64,000 nt of DNA, from NCBI GenBank assembly GCA_903839405.1, contig CAIMCD010000009.1, positions 28,700 to 92,699 of the forward strand, written 5' to 3'. The notes under the pieces were generated by a model, which saw nothing but the letters and a program-made list of their open reading frames with translations, searched no databases and was not told the origin of the DNA. Shown here piece after piece: positions 43,079 to 54,284 of the stretch (positions are counted from its first letter, which is position 1; the number at the start of each line of letters is the position of its first letter). Source of the stretch: an uncultured Chlorobiaceae bacterium (GTDB taxonomy: Bacteria > Bacteroidota > Chlorobiia > Chlorobiales > Chlorobiaceae). Both the position numbers and the translations under genes were made by a program.

Positions 43079-44344
43079 CTATTCATAACGCAACGAGTCT
43101 GCCGGGTCGAGCTTTGAGGCTGTAACGGCCGGAGCAAGTCCCGAGATAATACCGGTGAGCACGGAAACAACAAGACTTGCCATGATCAGGTTCAGGGAGA
43201 ACTGTATCGGAAAGTCAGGCATAATTTGCCCAATGGCAAAGGTGATGGTGAGGGCGGTAGCAAGGCCGACCACGCCGCCGATAAGGCAGATCATGATGGA
43301 TTCAATGAGAAACTGCAAGAGGATGGTGCGCCGCCGGGCCCCGAGCGCCTTGCGGAGGCCGATCTCCCGGGTGCGCTCTTTGACGCTGACAAAGGTGATA
43401 TTCATGATGCCGATGGCACCGACAAAGAGCGACATGCCGGTAATAAAGATACCGGCAACGGCAATTCCGTTTTTTATGGGGTCAAGCTGGCTTTTAAAGG
43501 CTTGCTGTTCATTGATGGAGAAGTCCTCCTCTTTGCCAGGCGGAATTCTCCGGATTCTCCGCATCATCCCAAGCAACTCCTCTTTGGCCTCCATAACTCG
43601 CGCTTGATCCCTGATTTTAACCCTCATCGTGATGAACATCTTTTTGCCGTAGACTTTTTCAAAGGCTCCGAGCGGCATGATGATCTGATTGTCAAAACTG
43701 AAGAGTCCGAGAAACTTCCCCTGTTTTTTGAAAATCCCGATAATGCGGAGTTTGCTGTTTTTGAGCTGGATGGATTGGCCGAGAGCGGGCTCACTAGGAA
43801 AGAGGCCTGAAGCGATATCGTCGCCGATGACCGCGACCATCTCGCTCGCGGCGGACTCGGTAGGCGTAAAGAAGCGGCCGGCGGAGAGATTGCCGGAGGC
43901 GGTTTGCAGGTACTCATGGTTGGTGCCGAGCGCGAAGGCCTGTTCAATGAGGCGCTCCCGGTATTTGGCCGATGCCTGGTAGGTTGATATCTGCGGCACC
44001 GCGATCAAAAGCTGCGAGTTGGGCGTGCTGGCAATGATCCGGTTGAGACGCTCGGCATACTCGGTTTTAAGGTCCGGGCGGTTCCGGTAGAGCCACCATT
44101 GCCCCATGGTACTCCATGAGGATTTCTGGACGTAGATCACGTCGTAGCCAAGCATGGCAAGGCTTTTTTCAAAGCCGAGGTCGATACCGTTGATCGCCGT
44201 GCCCATCATGGTAATGGCCACAATGCCGATAATGACACCGAGAGCGGTCAGAAAGGAGCGTATTTTATTTGCCCTGATCTGGAAGAGGGCCATTTTCAAA
44301 CTCTCCAGGCTTTCATAGCGAAACTGTTGGTAGGCCGGTTTCAT
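43079..44344 (-). CDS. MacB-type ABC transporter permease (first)
   Basis: 421 residues with the same layout as its downstream partner: N-terminal helix ([20 protein letters not shown]), a periplasmic domain, and the FtsX-like C-terminus [20 protein letters not shown]. It overlaps the ATPase gene by 4 bases (ATGA), so translation is coupled. The ATPase is on a separate polypeptide, unlike E. coli MacB. Confidence 0.92.
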   Translation of the reverse strand: MKPAYQQFRYESLESLKMALFQIRANKIRSFLTALGVIIGIVAITMMGTAINGIDLGFEKSLAMLGYDVIYVQKSSWSTMGQWWLYRNRPDLKTEYAERLNRIIASTPNSQLLIAVPQISTYQASAKYRERLIEQAFALGTNHEYLQTASGNLSAGRFFTPTESAASEMVAVIGDDIASGLFPSEPALGQSIQLKNSKLRIIGIFKKQGKFLGLFSFDNQIIMPLGAFEKVYGKKMFITMRVKIRDQARVMEAKEELLGMMRRIRRIPPGKEEDFSINEQQAFKSQLDPIKNGIAVAGIFITGMSLFVGAIGIMNITFVSVKERTREIGLRKALGARRRTILLQFLIESIMICLIGGVVGLATALTITFAIGQIMPDFPIQFSLNLIMASLVVSVLTGIISGLAPAVTASKLDPADSLRYE

Positions 44345-45030
44345 TGCCGGTTGTCGCTTTCGATTTTTCCGTCCCGAAGCCGGATGATCCGGCGGGTGTA
44401 GCGGGCGATATCCTCTTCATGGGTGATGAGGATGATGGTGTTGCCGGCATTGGAGAGCGCCCCGAAGATATCCATAATGTCGTGGCTGGTGGCCGTGTCG
44501 AGGTTTCCGGTCGGCTCATCGGCCAAAATAATGGAGGGCTTGTTGATGAGTGCCCTTGCAATGGCTACCCGCTGAATCTGCCCTCCGGAGAGTTCGGCCG
44601 GTTTATGCGTCATCCGCTCTTTGAGACCGACCTTGATGAGAGCCTCCTCGGCACGCTGCAACCGCTCTTCAGGCGGAACACCGGCGTAGATCAGCGGCAA
44701 CTCGACATTGCGCAGGCAGTTCAGGCGGGGGAGCAGGTTGAAGGTTTGAAACACAAAACCGATCTCCTTGTTTCTGATACGGGCCAGTTCATCGTCGTCC
44801 ATCTCGGCCACACTCTGATGGTTAAGCTCATAGCTGCCAGAAGTTGGCGTATCAAGGCAGCCGATAATATTCATGAGGGTGGACTTGCCGCTTCCGGACG
44901 GGCCCATGATTGCCGCATAGTCGTTGCGCTCAAAATCAAGGTTGATCGCGTCGAGCGCATGGACAACCTGATCGCCCATCTCATAGAATTTGCAGAGCGA
45001 TTTCATGGTGATGACAGCTTCATTCTCCAT
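44341..45030 (-). CDS. ABC transporter ATP-binding protein (LolD/MacB ATPase type)
   Basis: 229 residues from the ATG at 45030 ([20 protein letters not shown]); an open extension upstream runs into the adaptor gene and is rejected. Walker [11 protein letters not shown]-loop [11 protein letters not shown], signature LSGGQIQR, Walker [13 protein letters not shown], switch His VTHEED-like ([10 protein letters not shown]). It powers the two FtsX-like permeases encoded right after it. Confidence 0.95.
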   Translation of the reverse strand: MENEAVITMKSLCKFYEMGDQVVHALDAINLDFERNDYAAIMGPSGSGKSTLMNIIGCLDTPTSGSYELNHQSVAEMDDDELARIRNKEIGFVFQTFNLLPRLNCLRNVELPLIYAGVPPEERLQRAEEALIKVGLKERMTHKPAELSGGQIQRVAIARALINKPSIILADEPTGNLDTATSHDIMDIFGALSNAGNTIILITHEEDIARYTRRIIRLRDGKIESDNRQ

Positions 45031-45037
45031 TCGGCAA

Positions 45038-46291
45038 CTATTTTTGCTGTGGTTTAACCATGCTGCCTTCCTTGAGCTGGCTGGTAATGGCGGTGTAACT
45101 TCCGGAAACAACCTCTTCTCCCTCACGAACTCCTTCGGTGACCATAATATGGGTGTTGTCGGTCGTACCGGTTTTAACCGGACGGAAGGAGGCGCGGCCT
45201 TGGTTGACCACAAAAACACCCTGCCGGCTTTCGGGCTCCTTGCTTTTGCTGGTGACCGTTATGGTGGATTTTTCGGGTTTCGGGCTCTCTGCGGCTCCGG
45301 ACGCGCCACGGAGGGTAACGCTTTGAATGGGCACAACAAGCGCATTTTTTACCCGTTCCGACTCAATATCGGCCGTTGCACTCATGCCGGGTTTCAGTAG
45401 CCGCTCCTGGTTGAAGATGCGGATCTTGACCGAAAAATTGGTGACCTCTTCCTGGGTTCCGGCGGCCTTGGAGATGGCTGAATTTGAAATTTCATGCACG
45501 ATCCCGTGGAAGATGCGTGCGCCATAGGCATCAACCGTGATGGAGACGGGGTTGCCGGTTTTGACATTGACAATGTCGTTTTCATTGACTTCAACGACAA
45601 CCTGCATACTGTCCAGATTGGCAAGGCGCAAAACTTCAGTGCCGGGAAACTGCGAGGTGCCGACAACCCGTTCGCCGAGCTTGTTGTTGAGCACAATTAC
45701 CGAACCGTTGATCGGGGCCCGGATCACGGTTTTATTCATCCGGTCCTGGTTCTGTTCAAGCAGGCTCTTGTTCTGTTCTATGGTGTGCACCGTGGCAGCA
45801 TAGGTTGCCTCTGCGGCCTGGGCTGTGGTTTTTGAGGCGATATAGTCCGTTTCGGAGATCAGCTTCTCCTGGAAGAGCAGTGAAGCTTTCCGGAAATCAT
45901 CCTCGGCCTTGAGCTTCCTCGAACGCGCTTCGAGGCTCTGCGATTTTGCTGCATTGAGCTGGGCAAGACTCTGCTGCACCTGATTGATGTAGATATCGGG
46001 TTGAATTTTAAAGAGCAGATCGCCTTTTTTCACACTCTGGCCGTCGGTTACGGGAAGCTCGATAATTTCGCCTGATACATCGGGTGAAAGAGCAACCACC
46101 AGTTCCGGCTGGATTTTTCCGGTTGCGGTTACAATATGCACCACCTCTTTCCTGAAAGCTTTTTCAGTTGTTACCTCCACCGGTTTTTCGCGGAGTCTCA
46201 GCAGCATAAAAACCGCTCCACCGGCAAGCAGCAGGGCCGAAAGGGCTATGATTATAGTTTTCGGTTTCAGCAATGGTTGTGGTTTCTTCAT
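45038..46291 (-). CDS. Periplasmic adaptor protein (MacA/HlyD family)
   Basis: 417 residues: an N-terminal membrane anchor ([18 protein letters not shown]), half of a lipoyl/barrel-sandwich domain ([20 protein letters not shown]), a long alpha-hairpin (about 90-190), the second lipoyl half with [14 protein letters not shown], and beta-barrel and membrane-proximal domains. It joins the inner-membrane transporter to TolC. Its stop lies 7 bases before the ATPase gene. Confidence 0.93.
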   Translation of the reverse strand: MKKPQPLLKPKTIIIALSALLLAGGAVFMLLRLREKPVEVTTEKAFRKEVVHIVTATGKIQPELVVALSPDVSGEIIELPVTDGQSVKKGDLLFKIQPDIYINQVQQSLAQLNAAKSQSLEARSRKLKAEDDFRKASLLFQEKLISETDYIASKTTAQAAEATYAATVHTIEQNKSLLEQNQDRMNKTVIRAPINGSVIVLNNKLGERVVGTSQFPGTEVLRLANLDSMQVVVEVNENDIVNVKTGNPVSITVDAYGARIFHGIVHEISNSAISKAAGTQEEVTNFSVKIRIFNQERLLKPGMSATADIESERVKNALVVPIQSVTLRGASGAAESPKPEKSTITVTSKSKEPESRQGVFVVNQGRASFRPVKTGTTDNTHIMVTEGVREGEEVVSGSYTAITSQLKEGSMVKPQQK

Positions 46292-46305
46292 TGGGGTGGT
46301 TGGGA

Positions 46306-47712
46306 TTATTTCGCTTCTTCTTGAACTGGCAGGCTCCCTGTCGTGAAATCGATCACACTTTTCTGCAATGCGAGATTGTAGGTGGCCTGGGAGAGGTTGG
46401 AGCGGGCATTGAAGAGCGCGGCCCGTGCCGTGCTGAGTTCAACAAAACCGGCAGCTCCAAGCTCATATTTTCTTTTGATGCCATCAAATGCCGAACGTGC
46501 GGCTTTGAGGCTCACATTGGCTGTTTCGATCTGCATGAAAGCTGAGGTATACTCGTTGGCCGCTTCACGAAGATCAATGACGATATTTTGTTTCAGATCC
46601 TCATAATCGAGTTGCTGGTTGAGGTGGTTAATTTTAGCCGCTTCAACATTGTACCTGGTCTGAAACCGATCAAAGATCGCCCAATTGAGGTTGAGTGCTA
46701 CCGAGTATCCGATTGCATTTCCAAGCTGCTCTGAAAGCGGGGGATAGGGGTAATCTATTGTTGTGCCACCGTTAATGCTTTGGCGAAGGTAGTCGGTGCC
46801 CCCAGTAGAGGCATTCAGCGTGAGGTCAAGGGTCGGGTAGCGGGTTGCGCGTGATTCGGTTATCTGCCACTTTGCGGCCCGGCTTTCAAGTGCCTTGCTT
46901 TTCAGGTCGTTTCGCCTCTCAAGGGCAAGCGTGACCAAGCTCTCAATATCGGGCTTTTGGGCAGGCAGGGTTTTCAGCTCATCCGGTGCCGGCTCAAGCG
47001 TGATGGTGGTTTTTGGATCGATTTGCAGGCGGCGCAAGAGCTCAAGCATACTTTTCTGCATCCGGGTTTCAGCTTTAATGAGGGTTGAGCGGCTTTCAGC
47101 TGTATCGGACTCCTGCTGGTAGTGATCGGTCATGGATTTCAGGCCGATCTGAAACTGCCGGTCCGTGAGGCGGAGCTGATCCTGGGATGCAAGCAGGTTT
47201 TCACGGGCAATCTCAAGCAGTTCGCGGTTCAAAAGTACCTGGTAATAGGCCTGGGTGACGTCAAAGGTAATGGTTTGAATGGCTTGCGAGACCGAGTATC
47301 TGGCCGCCTGCTCTTTATTGAGCGCCGATTGCAGGGCGGCGTAATCGCTGAAGCCGTTGAAGAGGTTCAGTGAGGTTGAGAGGCCCAGATTCAGTGAACG
47401 GCTCTCGGTTTTGATTTTTAAGGTATTGGTATAGTTATAGCTCACACTGTAGCTGTTGCTGAGCGTATAGGGCGTATAGCCGGCCGAGAGGGAGAGTCGC
47501 GGCAGAAAGCGCCCGTAGCTTCTGAGCAGATCGGCACCCTGAAGTTTCAGGTTGTATGCGGCTTTTTTTGATGAGGTTGCGTTACCGAGAGCAATCTCTA
47601 TGCAGTTCTGCAGAGAGAGCTTTTTTTCTGTCACTTCCGCGCTCATGCCGGTTGAGGGGTGAGCGACCAACAGCAGGGCAATCAAGAGGGGGGAGAGGAA
47701 CCTGGTAATCAA
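46306..47712 (-). CDS. TolC-family outer-membrane efflux protein
   Basis: 468 residues with a signal peptide (about 1-25, ending MSA). Two homologous repeats of strand-helix-helix typical of TolC: LSLQNCIEIALGNATSSK and later LESLVTLALERRNDLKSKAL-like (IESLVTLALERRNDLKSKA), each followed by beta strands (LGLSTSLNLFNGF; VALNLNWAIFDRF). It forms the outer-membrane duct of the efflux system and is the first gene of the operon. Confidence 0.94.
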   Translation of the reverse strand: MITRFLSPLLIALLLVAHPSTGMSAEVTEKKLSLQNCIEIALGNATSSKKAAYNLKLQGADLLRSYGRFLPRLSLSAGYTPYTLSNSYSVSYNYTNTLKIKTESRSLNLGLSTSLNLFNGFSDYAALQSALNKEQAARYSVSQAIQTITFDVTQAYYQVLLNRELLEIARENLLASQDQLRLTDRQFQIGLKSMTDHYQQESDTAESRSTLIKAETRMQKSMLELLRRLQIDPKTTITLEPAPDELKTLPAQKPDIESLVTLALERRNDLKSKALESRAAKWQITESRATRYPTLDLTLNASTGGTDYLRQSINGGTTIDYPYPPLSEQLGNAIGYSVALNLNWAIFDRFQTRYNVEAAKINHLNQQLDYEDLKQNIVIDLREAANEYTSAFMQIETANVSLKAARSAFDGIKRKYELGAAGFVELSTARAALFNARSNLSQATYNLALQKSVIDFTTGSLPVQEEAK

Positions 47713-47842
47713 AATGTCTATCCGCTAACCGTTAGAGTTTTTTTTGTACACACTGGTTTTGCTGTGCATGAATATACGAGTTCTAACGCTTCCGGTATGC
47801 TAAAGAGTTCCTTTTCTTGTGCATGACCTGCCGGTCAACATT

Positions 47843-48463
47843 TCAGAGCCTCTCAAGCAGCAGGTCAATCTCATGCTTGTAGTGTTCCGCGTTGTGCGGT
47901 TTCAACTGGATGAGAATGGTATAAATTTTTATGGCTTTTTTATAAGCACCCTGTGAGGTGAAAAGCACGGCAAGGCTCTCCGTAGGCACGGCAATGGCGG
48001 CATCGTCGGAGAATGGTTGCTTTTGTTCAAGGATTGGCGTGGGATCGGCGTTTTCCGTGGTTCTTGCCGGTTCAAACTTCATGAGCGCCGCCGTGAGCAT
48101 TTCCAGTTCATCCATGACGGGATCAATGAGCCTGGCTTCAGGCTCCTCTCTCTCCGTGGGTAGTGCGGTTTGCAGATCTCGGAGCTCCTGCCAGGCAATC
48201 TGGTTGGCCGGTGCCAGGGAGCAGCATGTTTGTAGATAGTGAGCCGCCAGGGCGTTATTATTAAGGCCTTTGAGCGCTCTGGCATAGAGCAGGTGAAAGA
48301 GATAGGAGTCCGAAAAACGCTCGGCAAAGGGCTTGAGCTTCTCTATGCCCGACTCGAATTTTCCTCTTGAAATATCAAGCGAGATCTCGGCAAAATAGAG
48401 GTGTGGTTCACCGATAACGGCTGAATCACTCTCCTGCTCCTCTTCAAAATATGCTGCGGTCAT
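47843..48463 (-). CDS. Tetratricopeptide-repeat-like protein
   Basis: 206 residues, soluble. TPR-type helix pairs are visible in the first half ([40 protein letters not shown]) and again at the end ([37 protein letters not shown]), separated by a low-complexity acidic linker. It probably mediates protein contacts. It overlaps the ddl stop by 4 bases (ATGA), so it is translationally coupled to ddl. Confidence 0.75.
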   Translation of the reverse strand: MTAAYFEEEQESDSAVIGEPHLYFAEISLDISRGKFESGIEKLKPFAERFSDSYLFHLLYARALKGLNNNALAAHYLQTCCSLAPANQIAWQELRDLQTALPTEREEPEARLIDPVMDELEMLTAALMKFEPARTTENADPTPILEQKQPFSDDAAIAVPTESLAVLFTSQGAYKKAIKIYTILIQLKPHNAEHYKHEIDLLLERL

Positions 48464-49566
48464 GAGAGCCGGGTAAACGTGTTGCAGGGCTCCCTGTTTT
48501 CCATGGCCAACTCAATCAGCCGCTCGGTCAGTTCGGCAAATGAGATGCCGCTGGCCTCCATCAGCCTTGGATACATGCTGATGTCGGTAAAGCCCGGAAT
48601 GGTGTTGACCTCGTTGAGTACGATGCTGCCCGTTTGTTCATCAACAAAAAAGTCCACCCTCGACATACCCCGGCACCCAAGAGCCTTGTATGCCTTGAGA
48701 GCCTCAGCTCGGACCTTTTCCTGAAGCGAAGCGGGAAGTCGTGCAGGAATAAAGAGTTTGGCGGTATTGTGAACATATTTGTCCTGATAGTCGTAGAAGT
48801 CGCTGCCGGGTTCTATTTCACCGCAGAGGGAGGCTGTCGCATCTTCATTACCGAGCACGGCAACTTCAATCTCCCTCCCGCTTATTGCTTTTTCGACCAG
48901 CACTTTCGAGTCGAGGGCCGAGGCCGTTCTGAGGGCAACGGCCAGCTCCGTTTTTACATGTACCTTGGAGATGCCGATGGAGGAACCGAGATTAGCCGGT
49001 TTGATAAAAAACGGATAGGTAAACTTCTCTTCGATCAAGGTGTGGGCTCTTTCTGGGTCGCGCAGGTAATCGGTGCTGAAGAGGGTGATGGAGGGTGCCA
49101 CCAGAAGGCCGGCATCGGCCGCGCAGAGTTTGGTGAGTGCCTTGTCCATGGTCAAAGCTGAGGCCAGCACCCCGCAGCCGGTATACGCAATGCCGCAGGT
49201 ATCGAGAAATCCCTGGACGCGACCATCCTCTCCATAGGGGCCGTGCAGGGCCAGAAATGCCAGATCAATGCCCGCCCCTCTGAAATCGAAGTCGAAGGGT
49301 TTTTGATCGACCATCTCTCTCATCTCGCGGAGGGTTGCCGACACCGTTTCAAGTGAGGTGCTTCTGAGGAGATGAGAGAGGTCGAGGTTCAGAATTTCAC
49401 GCGCTACTCCTTCCGAGAGCCACTGACCTTCAGGGGTGATGTAGAGCGCAATAACCTTGTAGCGCTTCGTATCAATATTTGCCGCTATTGATTTTGCCGA
49501 TATGATTGATATTTCATGTTCAGTTGACCTGCCTCCAAAAATGAGAGCGACGGTAAGTTTTGCCAT
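48460..49566 (-). CDS. ddl: D-alanine--D-alanine ligase
   Basis: 368 residues, ATP-grasp fold. [15 protein letters not shown] at the N-terminus, [57 protein letters not shown] and [17 protein letters not shown] (metal site). It makes D-Ala-D-Ala for peptidoglycan. Slightly longer than E. coli DdlB, as in VanA/DdlA-type enzymes. Confidence 0.96.
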   Translation of the reverse strand: MAKLTVALIFGGRSTEHEISIISAKSIAANIDTKRYKVIALYITPEGQWLSEGVAREILNLDLSHLLRSTSLETVSATLREMREMVDQKPFDFDFRGAGIDLAFLALHGPYGEDGRVQGFLDTCGIAYTGCGVLASALTMDKALTKLCAADAGLLVAPSITLFSTDYLRDPERAHTLIEEKFTYPFFIKPANLGSSIGISKVHVKTELAVALRTASALDSKVLVEKAISGREIEVAVLGNEDATASLCGEIEPGSDFYDYQDKYVHNTAKLFIPARLPASLQEKVRAEALKAYKALGCRGMSRVDFFVDEQTGSIVLNEVNTIPGFTDISMYPRLMEASGISFAELTERLIELAMENREPCNTFTRLS

Positions 49567-49605
49567 GAGTGCGTTTATGAGGAATTAAAATTGTGACAGC
49601 CTCTC

Positions 49606-50019
49606 TTACTGAAAAAGATGCTGATGATCAACGGCAATACAGCAATTTTCAACCACAAGCAGCCCCGCCTTGCGTGCTTTTTCCGCTGCTGCTGCATTAC
49701 TGATACCAAGCTGCATCCAGATTACCTTTGCTCGGATGCCAATGGCTTCATCAACAATGGGCATAATATCTGAAGATTTGCGGAAAATATTGACGATTTC
49801 AATTTTTTTGCTGATTTCAGGCGGCATTGAGCTGAGCGAGGGGTAGCAACGAAGGCCGATGATCTCATCATGGGCTGGATTGACCGGATAGATGATGTAG
49901 CCATGCTGCACCATATAGCGCGAAACACTGTTGCTTGGTCGTTCAGCTCTGGGGGAGATTCCGACAACCGCGATATGGCGGAATGAAGCAAGGATCTCTT
50001 TTCTGGCCATTATGTCCAT
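49606..50019 (-). CDS. CoA-binding domain protein (YccU-like)
   Basis: 137 residues. The Rossmann-type CoA_binding_2 fold is visible: FRHIAVVGISPRAERPSNSVSRYMVQHGYIIYPVNP, then VDIVNIFRKS-type strand (IEIVNIFRKSSDI) and VIWMQLGISNAAAAEKARKAGL with VVENCCIAVDHQ at the end. Members bind CoA; their process is not established. The start may be 50019 or the ATG at 50010 (MARKEIL). It stands upstream of ddl on the same strand. Confidence 0.9.
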   Translation of the reverse strand: MDIMARKEILASFRHIAVVGISPRAERPSNSVSRYMVQHGYIIYPVNPAHDEIIGLRCYPSLSSMPPEISKKIEIVNIFRKSSDIMPIVDEAIGIRAKVIWMQLGISNAAAAEKARKAGLLVVENCCIAVDHQHLFQ

Positions 50020-50272
50020 TTGATAGAGGCGCGTAGTGTGGTTGCTGGAGGTTAGTATTTTTCAGGAAAATAGCGGTCTTGATGGAGAGTCGCAATGAAA
50101 TTATCCGAAAATGAATTTTCTTTGTTTCAAAGGCTCCTCTTGCTCGCCAGTAAACGCTCACAAGAAACGAACTGGAGCGGCATGGTGTTAGGAGATCAAT
50201 ACAAACAAGGTGTGGGGTTGTTTACGTAACAAGTTTTTTACCAAGTGGTTAATGAATGGAGGGCTTGTAATT

Positions 50273-50866
50273 ATGCGTTCAATGAGAGTCGTTCATGGTT
50301 TGGAGCTTTTGCTGCTCTTGCTGCTTGCCGGTTGTTACGATATCTCCCTTTTCTCGGATTATGATCCCTCTATTGACCGATCCCACTACCTTACCTATAG
50401 CTGGTCTTCCGGCGGTGCCGGTCAGCAGATCGGGGATGATGAAGTGCACAACCCTTTTTTTTACAGTAGGGTACGCACGGCTGTTGACCGTGAGCTTGCG
50501 GCCAGAGGGTATGAGTTCAAAAACAAGGGACCGGTGGATTTTATGGTGGATGTTCATGCCCGAACCCTTTTCATCAGCGACGGCTATTTTGACACCTATT
50601 TCTCTTTCCGCCATCCTTACCGGGGCCGCTGGATGCACAGTGATCCATGGTGGGGCGTCAGAGGCCCCGAGTCCTATCCGAGATATTATGAGGAGTGCAC
50701 GCTGGTGATTGACGTGACCGACGCCCTTCGTCATCAGCCTGCCTGGAGAGGTGCTGCCCGAGGGGTGAGCAGGGAGTTTGGCAGCGACCGGGCCATGCAG
50801 GAAGATATTGATCATGCGGTTTCAAAAATCATTGAACGTTTCTCTCCCCTGAAAAAAGCAAGGTAA
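50273..50866 (+). CDS. DUF4136 family lipoprotein
   Basis: 197 residues from the ATG at 50273, which follows GGAGGG by 9 bases. The signal ends in a good lipobox, LLLLAGC (Cys about 23). The mature part has the DUF4136 pattern: FSDYDPSIDRSHYLTYSW, VDRELAARGYEFKNKGPVDFMVDVHA and TLVIDVTDA. Function unknown; an outer-membrane or periplasmic anchor is likely. An upstream in-frame extension to 50210 has no binding site. Confidence 0.85.
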   Translation: MRSMRVVHGLELLLLLLLAGCYDISLFSDYDPSIDRSHYLTYSWSSGGAGQQIGDDEVHNPFFYSRVRTAVDRELAARGYEFKNKGPVDFMVDVHARTLFISDGYFDTYFSFRHPYRGRWMHSDPWWGVRGPESYPRYYEECTLVIDVTDALRHQPAWRGAARGVSREFGSDRAMQEDIDHAVSKIIERFSPLKKAR

Positions 50867-51163
50867 GCTGCTTGTCGCGGCGTGCAAAGGTGCGTTTCAA
50901 CAGCTTTTGCGCTCTCTTTTTTGTTGCAATATCCTTTTCAACTATCTTGTTTCAAATTTGAACGGGATGGTGGTCGGCCTCTTGCATTGGTTTGCATGAA
51001 GAGCGGCAAGAGCTTTCGGCTCTTCACTCTCCTGCAGGGAAGAGAGGTCAAAAGAAAACGGGGTTTAGCACATGATCGATATGAAGGGAGTTCAGCCCGG
51101 CTGCACACAAAGAGGTTTCCCCAACCCTCCTTTACGCTTCTGGTTGCCGGGAGGGATAGCGCT
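50867..51163. other. 297-bp stretch between the DUF4136 and lipoate ligase genes
   Basis: The lipoate ligase frame stays open through this stretch back to 50882, but the residues it would encode are unlike the family and no good start is present. I see no repeats, hairpins or RNA gene here. Confidence 0.4.
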
Positions 51164-51982
51164 GTGAGTGCTCTTTTTTCAAAGGTCTATGTTGTTGATA
51201 CCAAGCTCCACAGCGGTGAAGAGAATATGGCGTTTGACCGGCAGTTGATGGCCTCATTTCTTGATGGCCGTTTTCAGCAGCGCTACGGCGAGGGGAGTTC
51301 TCTCTGGCGTTTTTATGCATGGCATCCCTTTGCCGTTACTTTGGGCTACAATCAGGAGGTGACGGATATTGACACCGAGAAATGCCGCAGAGAAGGCATT
51401 GATGTTGTCCGAAGGCCTACCGGAGGCCGGGCGGTTTTTCACGCCGATGAGTTTACCTACAGCTTTTTTACCGACTCTTTGGAGCCGAATGCCGAACTCT
51501 ACCGGATGGTGCACGAGGTGATCCGTCTTGCCCTTGAGCCACTAGGCATTGATGCTGGATTCTGCCGCTCAACCCTTTCCCGCTCTCCGGGCCCGTCGTC
51601 AGCGAGCACGGTCAGTTGTTTTACCGCCTCTGCCCGCAATGAGCTGCAGGTTCAGGGTCGCAAACTGGTTGGTTCGGCACAGCGCCGAACCCGCAATGTG
51701 CTCCTGCAGCATGGTTCGCTTCCGCTTTCAGGACGCCACAAGGAGCTCTCCCGTTTGATTGCCCTCTCGGGAGGGGATGGTTTTGAGGAGATCCGTGATG
51801 CAATGGAGCAAAAAACCATCTCTCTTGAAGAGATTCTGGGCTACATTCCCGATTACAGCCGTCTGGTGGAACTGATGCAAAGCGCTGTCGGAGCCGTGCT
51901 CAATCTGGAGGTGGTTGAACTGCAGCCCGCTGAATTGACGGCTCTTTTTGAAACCCATGACCTTTCCATTCCATTAACATAG
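51164..51982 (+). CDS. Lipoate--protein ligase A / octanoyltransferase family protein (LplA/LipM)
   Basis: 272 residues from a GTG at 51164 that follows GGAGG by 10 bases; a start near 50882 is rejected. BPL_LplA_LipB fold: [26 protein letters not shown], the key [20 protein letters not shown] (RRXXGGXXXXH), and the lysine in [11 protein letters not shown]. It attaches lipoate or octanoate to E2 and GcvH proteins. Scavenging ligase and octanoyltransferase cannot be separated by eye. 11 bases upstream of panB. Confidence 0.85.
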   Translation: MSALFSKVYVVDTKLHSGEENMAFDRQLMASFLDGRFQQRYGEGSSLWRFYAWHPFAVTLGYNQEVTDIDTEKCRREGIDVVRRPTGGRAVFHADEFTYSFFTDSLEPNAELYRMVHEVIRLALEPLGIDAGFCRSTLSRSPGPSSASTVSCFTASARNELQVQGRKLVGSAQRRTRNVLLQHGSLPLSGRHKELSRLIALSGGDGFEEIRDAMEQKTISLEEILGYIPDYSRLVELMQSAVGAVLNLEVVELQPAELTALFETHDLSIPLT

Positions 51983-51993
51983 TAGCAACCATC

Positions 51994-52827
51994 ATGAATA
52001 AAAGTGCTCAGCCGAAAGCTGCCCATGTTACAACACGAAGGCTTTTTGACATGAAGCAGAGTGGTGAGAAAATATCGGTCTTGACCGCTTACGACTATAC
52101 CATGGCAAGGATTCTTGATCGTGCCGGGGTTGATGTTATTCTGGTCGGGGATTCGGCAAGCAATGTCTTTGCCGGTCACAGTACGACCCTGCCGATTACG
52201 ATTGAGGAGATGATCTATCATGCCAAGGCGGTGGTCAAGGGCGTACAGGCCGAGAGCAGCCGGGCGATGGTAGTGACCGATATGCCCTTTATGAGCTATC
52301 AGCTTTCCGGCGAGGAGGCCCTGCGCAATGCCGGCAAAATCATGAAAGAGCATGAGTGTGATGCGGTCAAGCTCGAAGGAGGCCGGGTCATTGCTGAAAC
52401 GGTCAAACGCATTACCGATGTCGGTATTCCGGTCATGGGCCATCTTGGCCTGATGCCGCAGTCCATCTACAAGTACGGGAGCTACAAAGTCCGCGCACAG
52501 GAAGAGATAGAGGCTGAGCAGTTAATGGAAGATGCCGTGATTCTTGAAAAAGCAGGAGCCTTTGCCATTGTTCTGGAAAAAATCCCCTCTGCACTTGCGG
52601 CTTCGGTTACCCGCTCACTCTCCATTCCCACCATCGGCATCGGTGCCGGGGTTGAGTGTGACGGTCAGGTGCTGGTCATCAATGACATTTTGGGCCTCAA
52701 CCGGGAGTTTCATCCCCGTTTTGTGCGCCAGTATGCCGACCTGAATACCGTTATAGAGCATGCGGTCAAGCAGTATGTCGAGGATGTCCGTTCGGGTAAT
52801 TTCCCCTCTCCCGACGAAAGTTATTAA
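51994..52827 (+). CDS. panB: 3-methyl-2-oxobutanoate hydroxymethyltransferase
   Basis: 277 residues, standard Pan[41 protein letters not shown] (metal-binding Asp), [22 protein letters not shown] and [15 protein letters not shown] are all conserved. First committed step of pantothenate and CoA synthesis. Co-transcribed with the lipoate ligase gene. Confidence 0.97.
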   Translation: MNKSAQPKAAHVTTRRLFDMKQSGEKISVLTAYDYTMARILDRAGVDVILVGDSASNVFAGHSTTLPITIEEMIYHAKAVVKGVQAESSRAMVVTDMPFMSYQLSGEEALRNAGKIMKEHECDAVKLEGGRVIAETVKRITDVGIPVMGHLGLMPQSIYKYGSYKVRAQEEIEAEQLMEDAVILEKAGAFAIVLEKIPSALAASVTRSLSIPTIGIGAGVECDGQVLVINDILGLNREFHPRFVRQYADLNTVIEHAVKQYVEDVRSGNFPSPDESY

Positions 52828-52831
52828 TACT

Positions 52832-52859
52832 GTAGGGGCGGGGTTTCCCCGCCCACTAC
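52832..52859. repeat. REP-like palindrome, copy C
   Basis: GTAGGGGCGGGG, a TTT loop, CCCCGCCC, one unpaired A, then CTAC: a 12-bp stem with one bulge. Its GTAGGGGC head is shared with the palindromes at 61351-61394 and 61431-61460. It lies 5 bases after the panB stop with no U-run. The rest of the gap to 53182 holds no gene I can support. Confidence 0.6.
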
Positions 52860-53182
52860 CCTTGTTCGTCTCGCCCTGTTTTCCAATGCATATCTCCCGC
52901 TATTTTGTTACAGGTGTTCTCCTGTTATGCAGGATTCCAAAAAGAGTGTAAATTTCACTACCTTGAGAGCTGAGTGGAATGGACAGCGGTGCAACCCGCT
53001 CTCGGTTTAATCAGGGCAGATTTATTTTGGATGGAAACGTTTTTTTATGGCGGTAGTTGATTAACCGATTGTAATAAAGCATATCAGGTTCTTTTTTTGC
53101 TTTTCGTGTTCTGTTCTCTTCAGCTTTTCAGGTTACTCTCGCCTGGGGCAATTTTTTCCCTTGATGATGGAGATATGTATCT

Positions 53183-53983
53183 ATGGATGACAGTGGTAAA
53201 CAAAAGGATCAAAAACGATATCCTCCGTTTCTGAAAAACACTCCCGAGGGGCGTTCGCAATTTTTTCCCTTCGTCTCGCGTTCATTCGTGCCCTCGGTCT
53301 TCACCGTCATGAACATGGTTTGCGGTTATGTTGCCATTGTTATGTCGGGGGAGGGGAGTTTTGTGGCCGCATGCTGGTTTATTATTCTTGCGGCTTGTTT
53401 TGACACGATTGACGGTTTTGTGGCAAGGGTGACCAACGGCATCTCCGACTTTGGCTTTGAGCTTGACTCCCTCTCCGATCTGGTCTCTTTCGGCGCGGCT
53501 CCGGCCTATCTTGTCTATAAATTTGGCCTGGAATCCCTGCCGGGCATTACCGGTATTTTTGTCAGTTCTTTGCTCATGATCGGCAGCGGCCTCCGCCTAG
53601 CGCGCTTCAACATCAGCATGATCGGCTATCATAAAGAGTCCTTTTCCGGCCTACCGACACCTGCCCAGGCGTTGACGATTGCCGGATTTGTGCTTTGGAT
53701 GAACGCTGAATCTGTTTTGCCCGGCAACTCCATGCATACGATTCTCGCCTGGCTTTCAACCGGCCTCGCCCTCTTGATGGTCAGCAAGGTCAATTATGAT
53801 ACCCTCCCCAAGCCCACCGTTGACGCATTCAGAAAACAGCCGGTTCAAATGAGCCTCTATCTTGTGGCCTTGTTCTGTGTTCTGGTCTTTCATGCGAAAG
53901 CTTTTTTTCTTGCCATGTTGTTGTATATTCTGCTCGGAATGGTAAAATCGGCCACCATGTTTTACCGTCAGTATCAAACTTGA
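53183..53983 (+). CDS. pssA: CDP-diacylglycerol--serine O-phosphatidyltransferase
   Basis: 266 residues with seven to eight membrane helices. The CDP-alcohol phosphatidyltransferase motif is complete: DTIDGFVARVTNGISDFGFE followed by LDSLSD (DXXDGXXARXnGXXXDXXXD). It makes phosphatidylserine, the precursor of phosphatidylethanolamine. No psd gene is adjacent. It lies 31 bases upstream of purS. Confidence 0.93.
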   Translation: MDDSGKQKDQKRYPPFLKNTPEGRSQFFPFVSRSFVPSVFTVMNMVCGYVAIVMSGEGSFVAACWFIILAACFDTIDGFVARVTNGISDFGFELDSLSDLVSFGAAPAYLVYKFGLESLPGITGIFVSSLLMIGSGLRLARFNISMIGYHKESFSGLPTPAQALTIAGFVLWMNAESVLPGNSMHTILAWLSTGLALLMVSKVNYDTLPKPTVDAFRKQPVQMSLYLVALFCVLVFHAKAFFLAMLLYILLGMVKSATMFYRQYQT

Positions 53984-54014
53984 TTTTTTGTTCATCAACC
54001 ATTTATGTGTGACA

Positions 54015-54269
54015 ATGCCCTATAATGCTAAAATTAAGGTTACCCTGCGCCAGTCCATTCTTGATGTTCAGGGCAAGGCCGTAGAGCATGCGCTGAAAAA
54101 TCTCGGCTACGGCAGCGTGGAGTCGGCAAGGATTGGCAAGTATATCGAGGTGACCATTAATGAGCATGATCCGCTGCAGGCTGAGCGTGTCTGCAATGAG
54201 ATTTGCCAGAAACTCTTGTCGAATCCGGTCATGGAAAATTACTCTTTTGAACTGGAAAAAGTCAATTAA
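54015..54269 (+). CDS. purS: Phosphoribosylformylglycinamidine synthase, PurS subunit
   Basis: 84 residues from the ATG at 54015 (MPYNAKIKVTLRQSILDVQG). The conserved GKAVEHALKNLGYGSVESAR and VTINEHDPLQAERVCNEICQKLL are present. It bridges PurQ and PurL in the FGAM synthase complex. 15 bases upstream of purQ. Confidence 0.95.
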   Translation: MPYNAKIKVTLRQSILDVQGKAVEHALKNLGYGSVESARIGKYIEVTINEHDPLQAERVCNEICQKLLSNPVMENYSFELEKVN

Positions 54270-54284
54270 CATATCACTTTAACT

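Noticed and set aside
50882..51163. 94-codon N-terminal extension of the lipoate ligase
   Set aside because: The residues are unlike the family, and a GTG with a good GGAGG exists at 51164.
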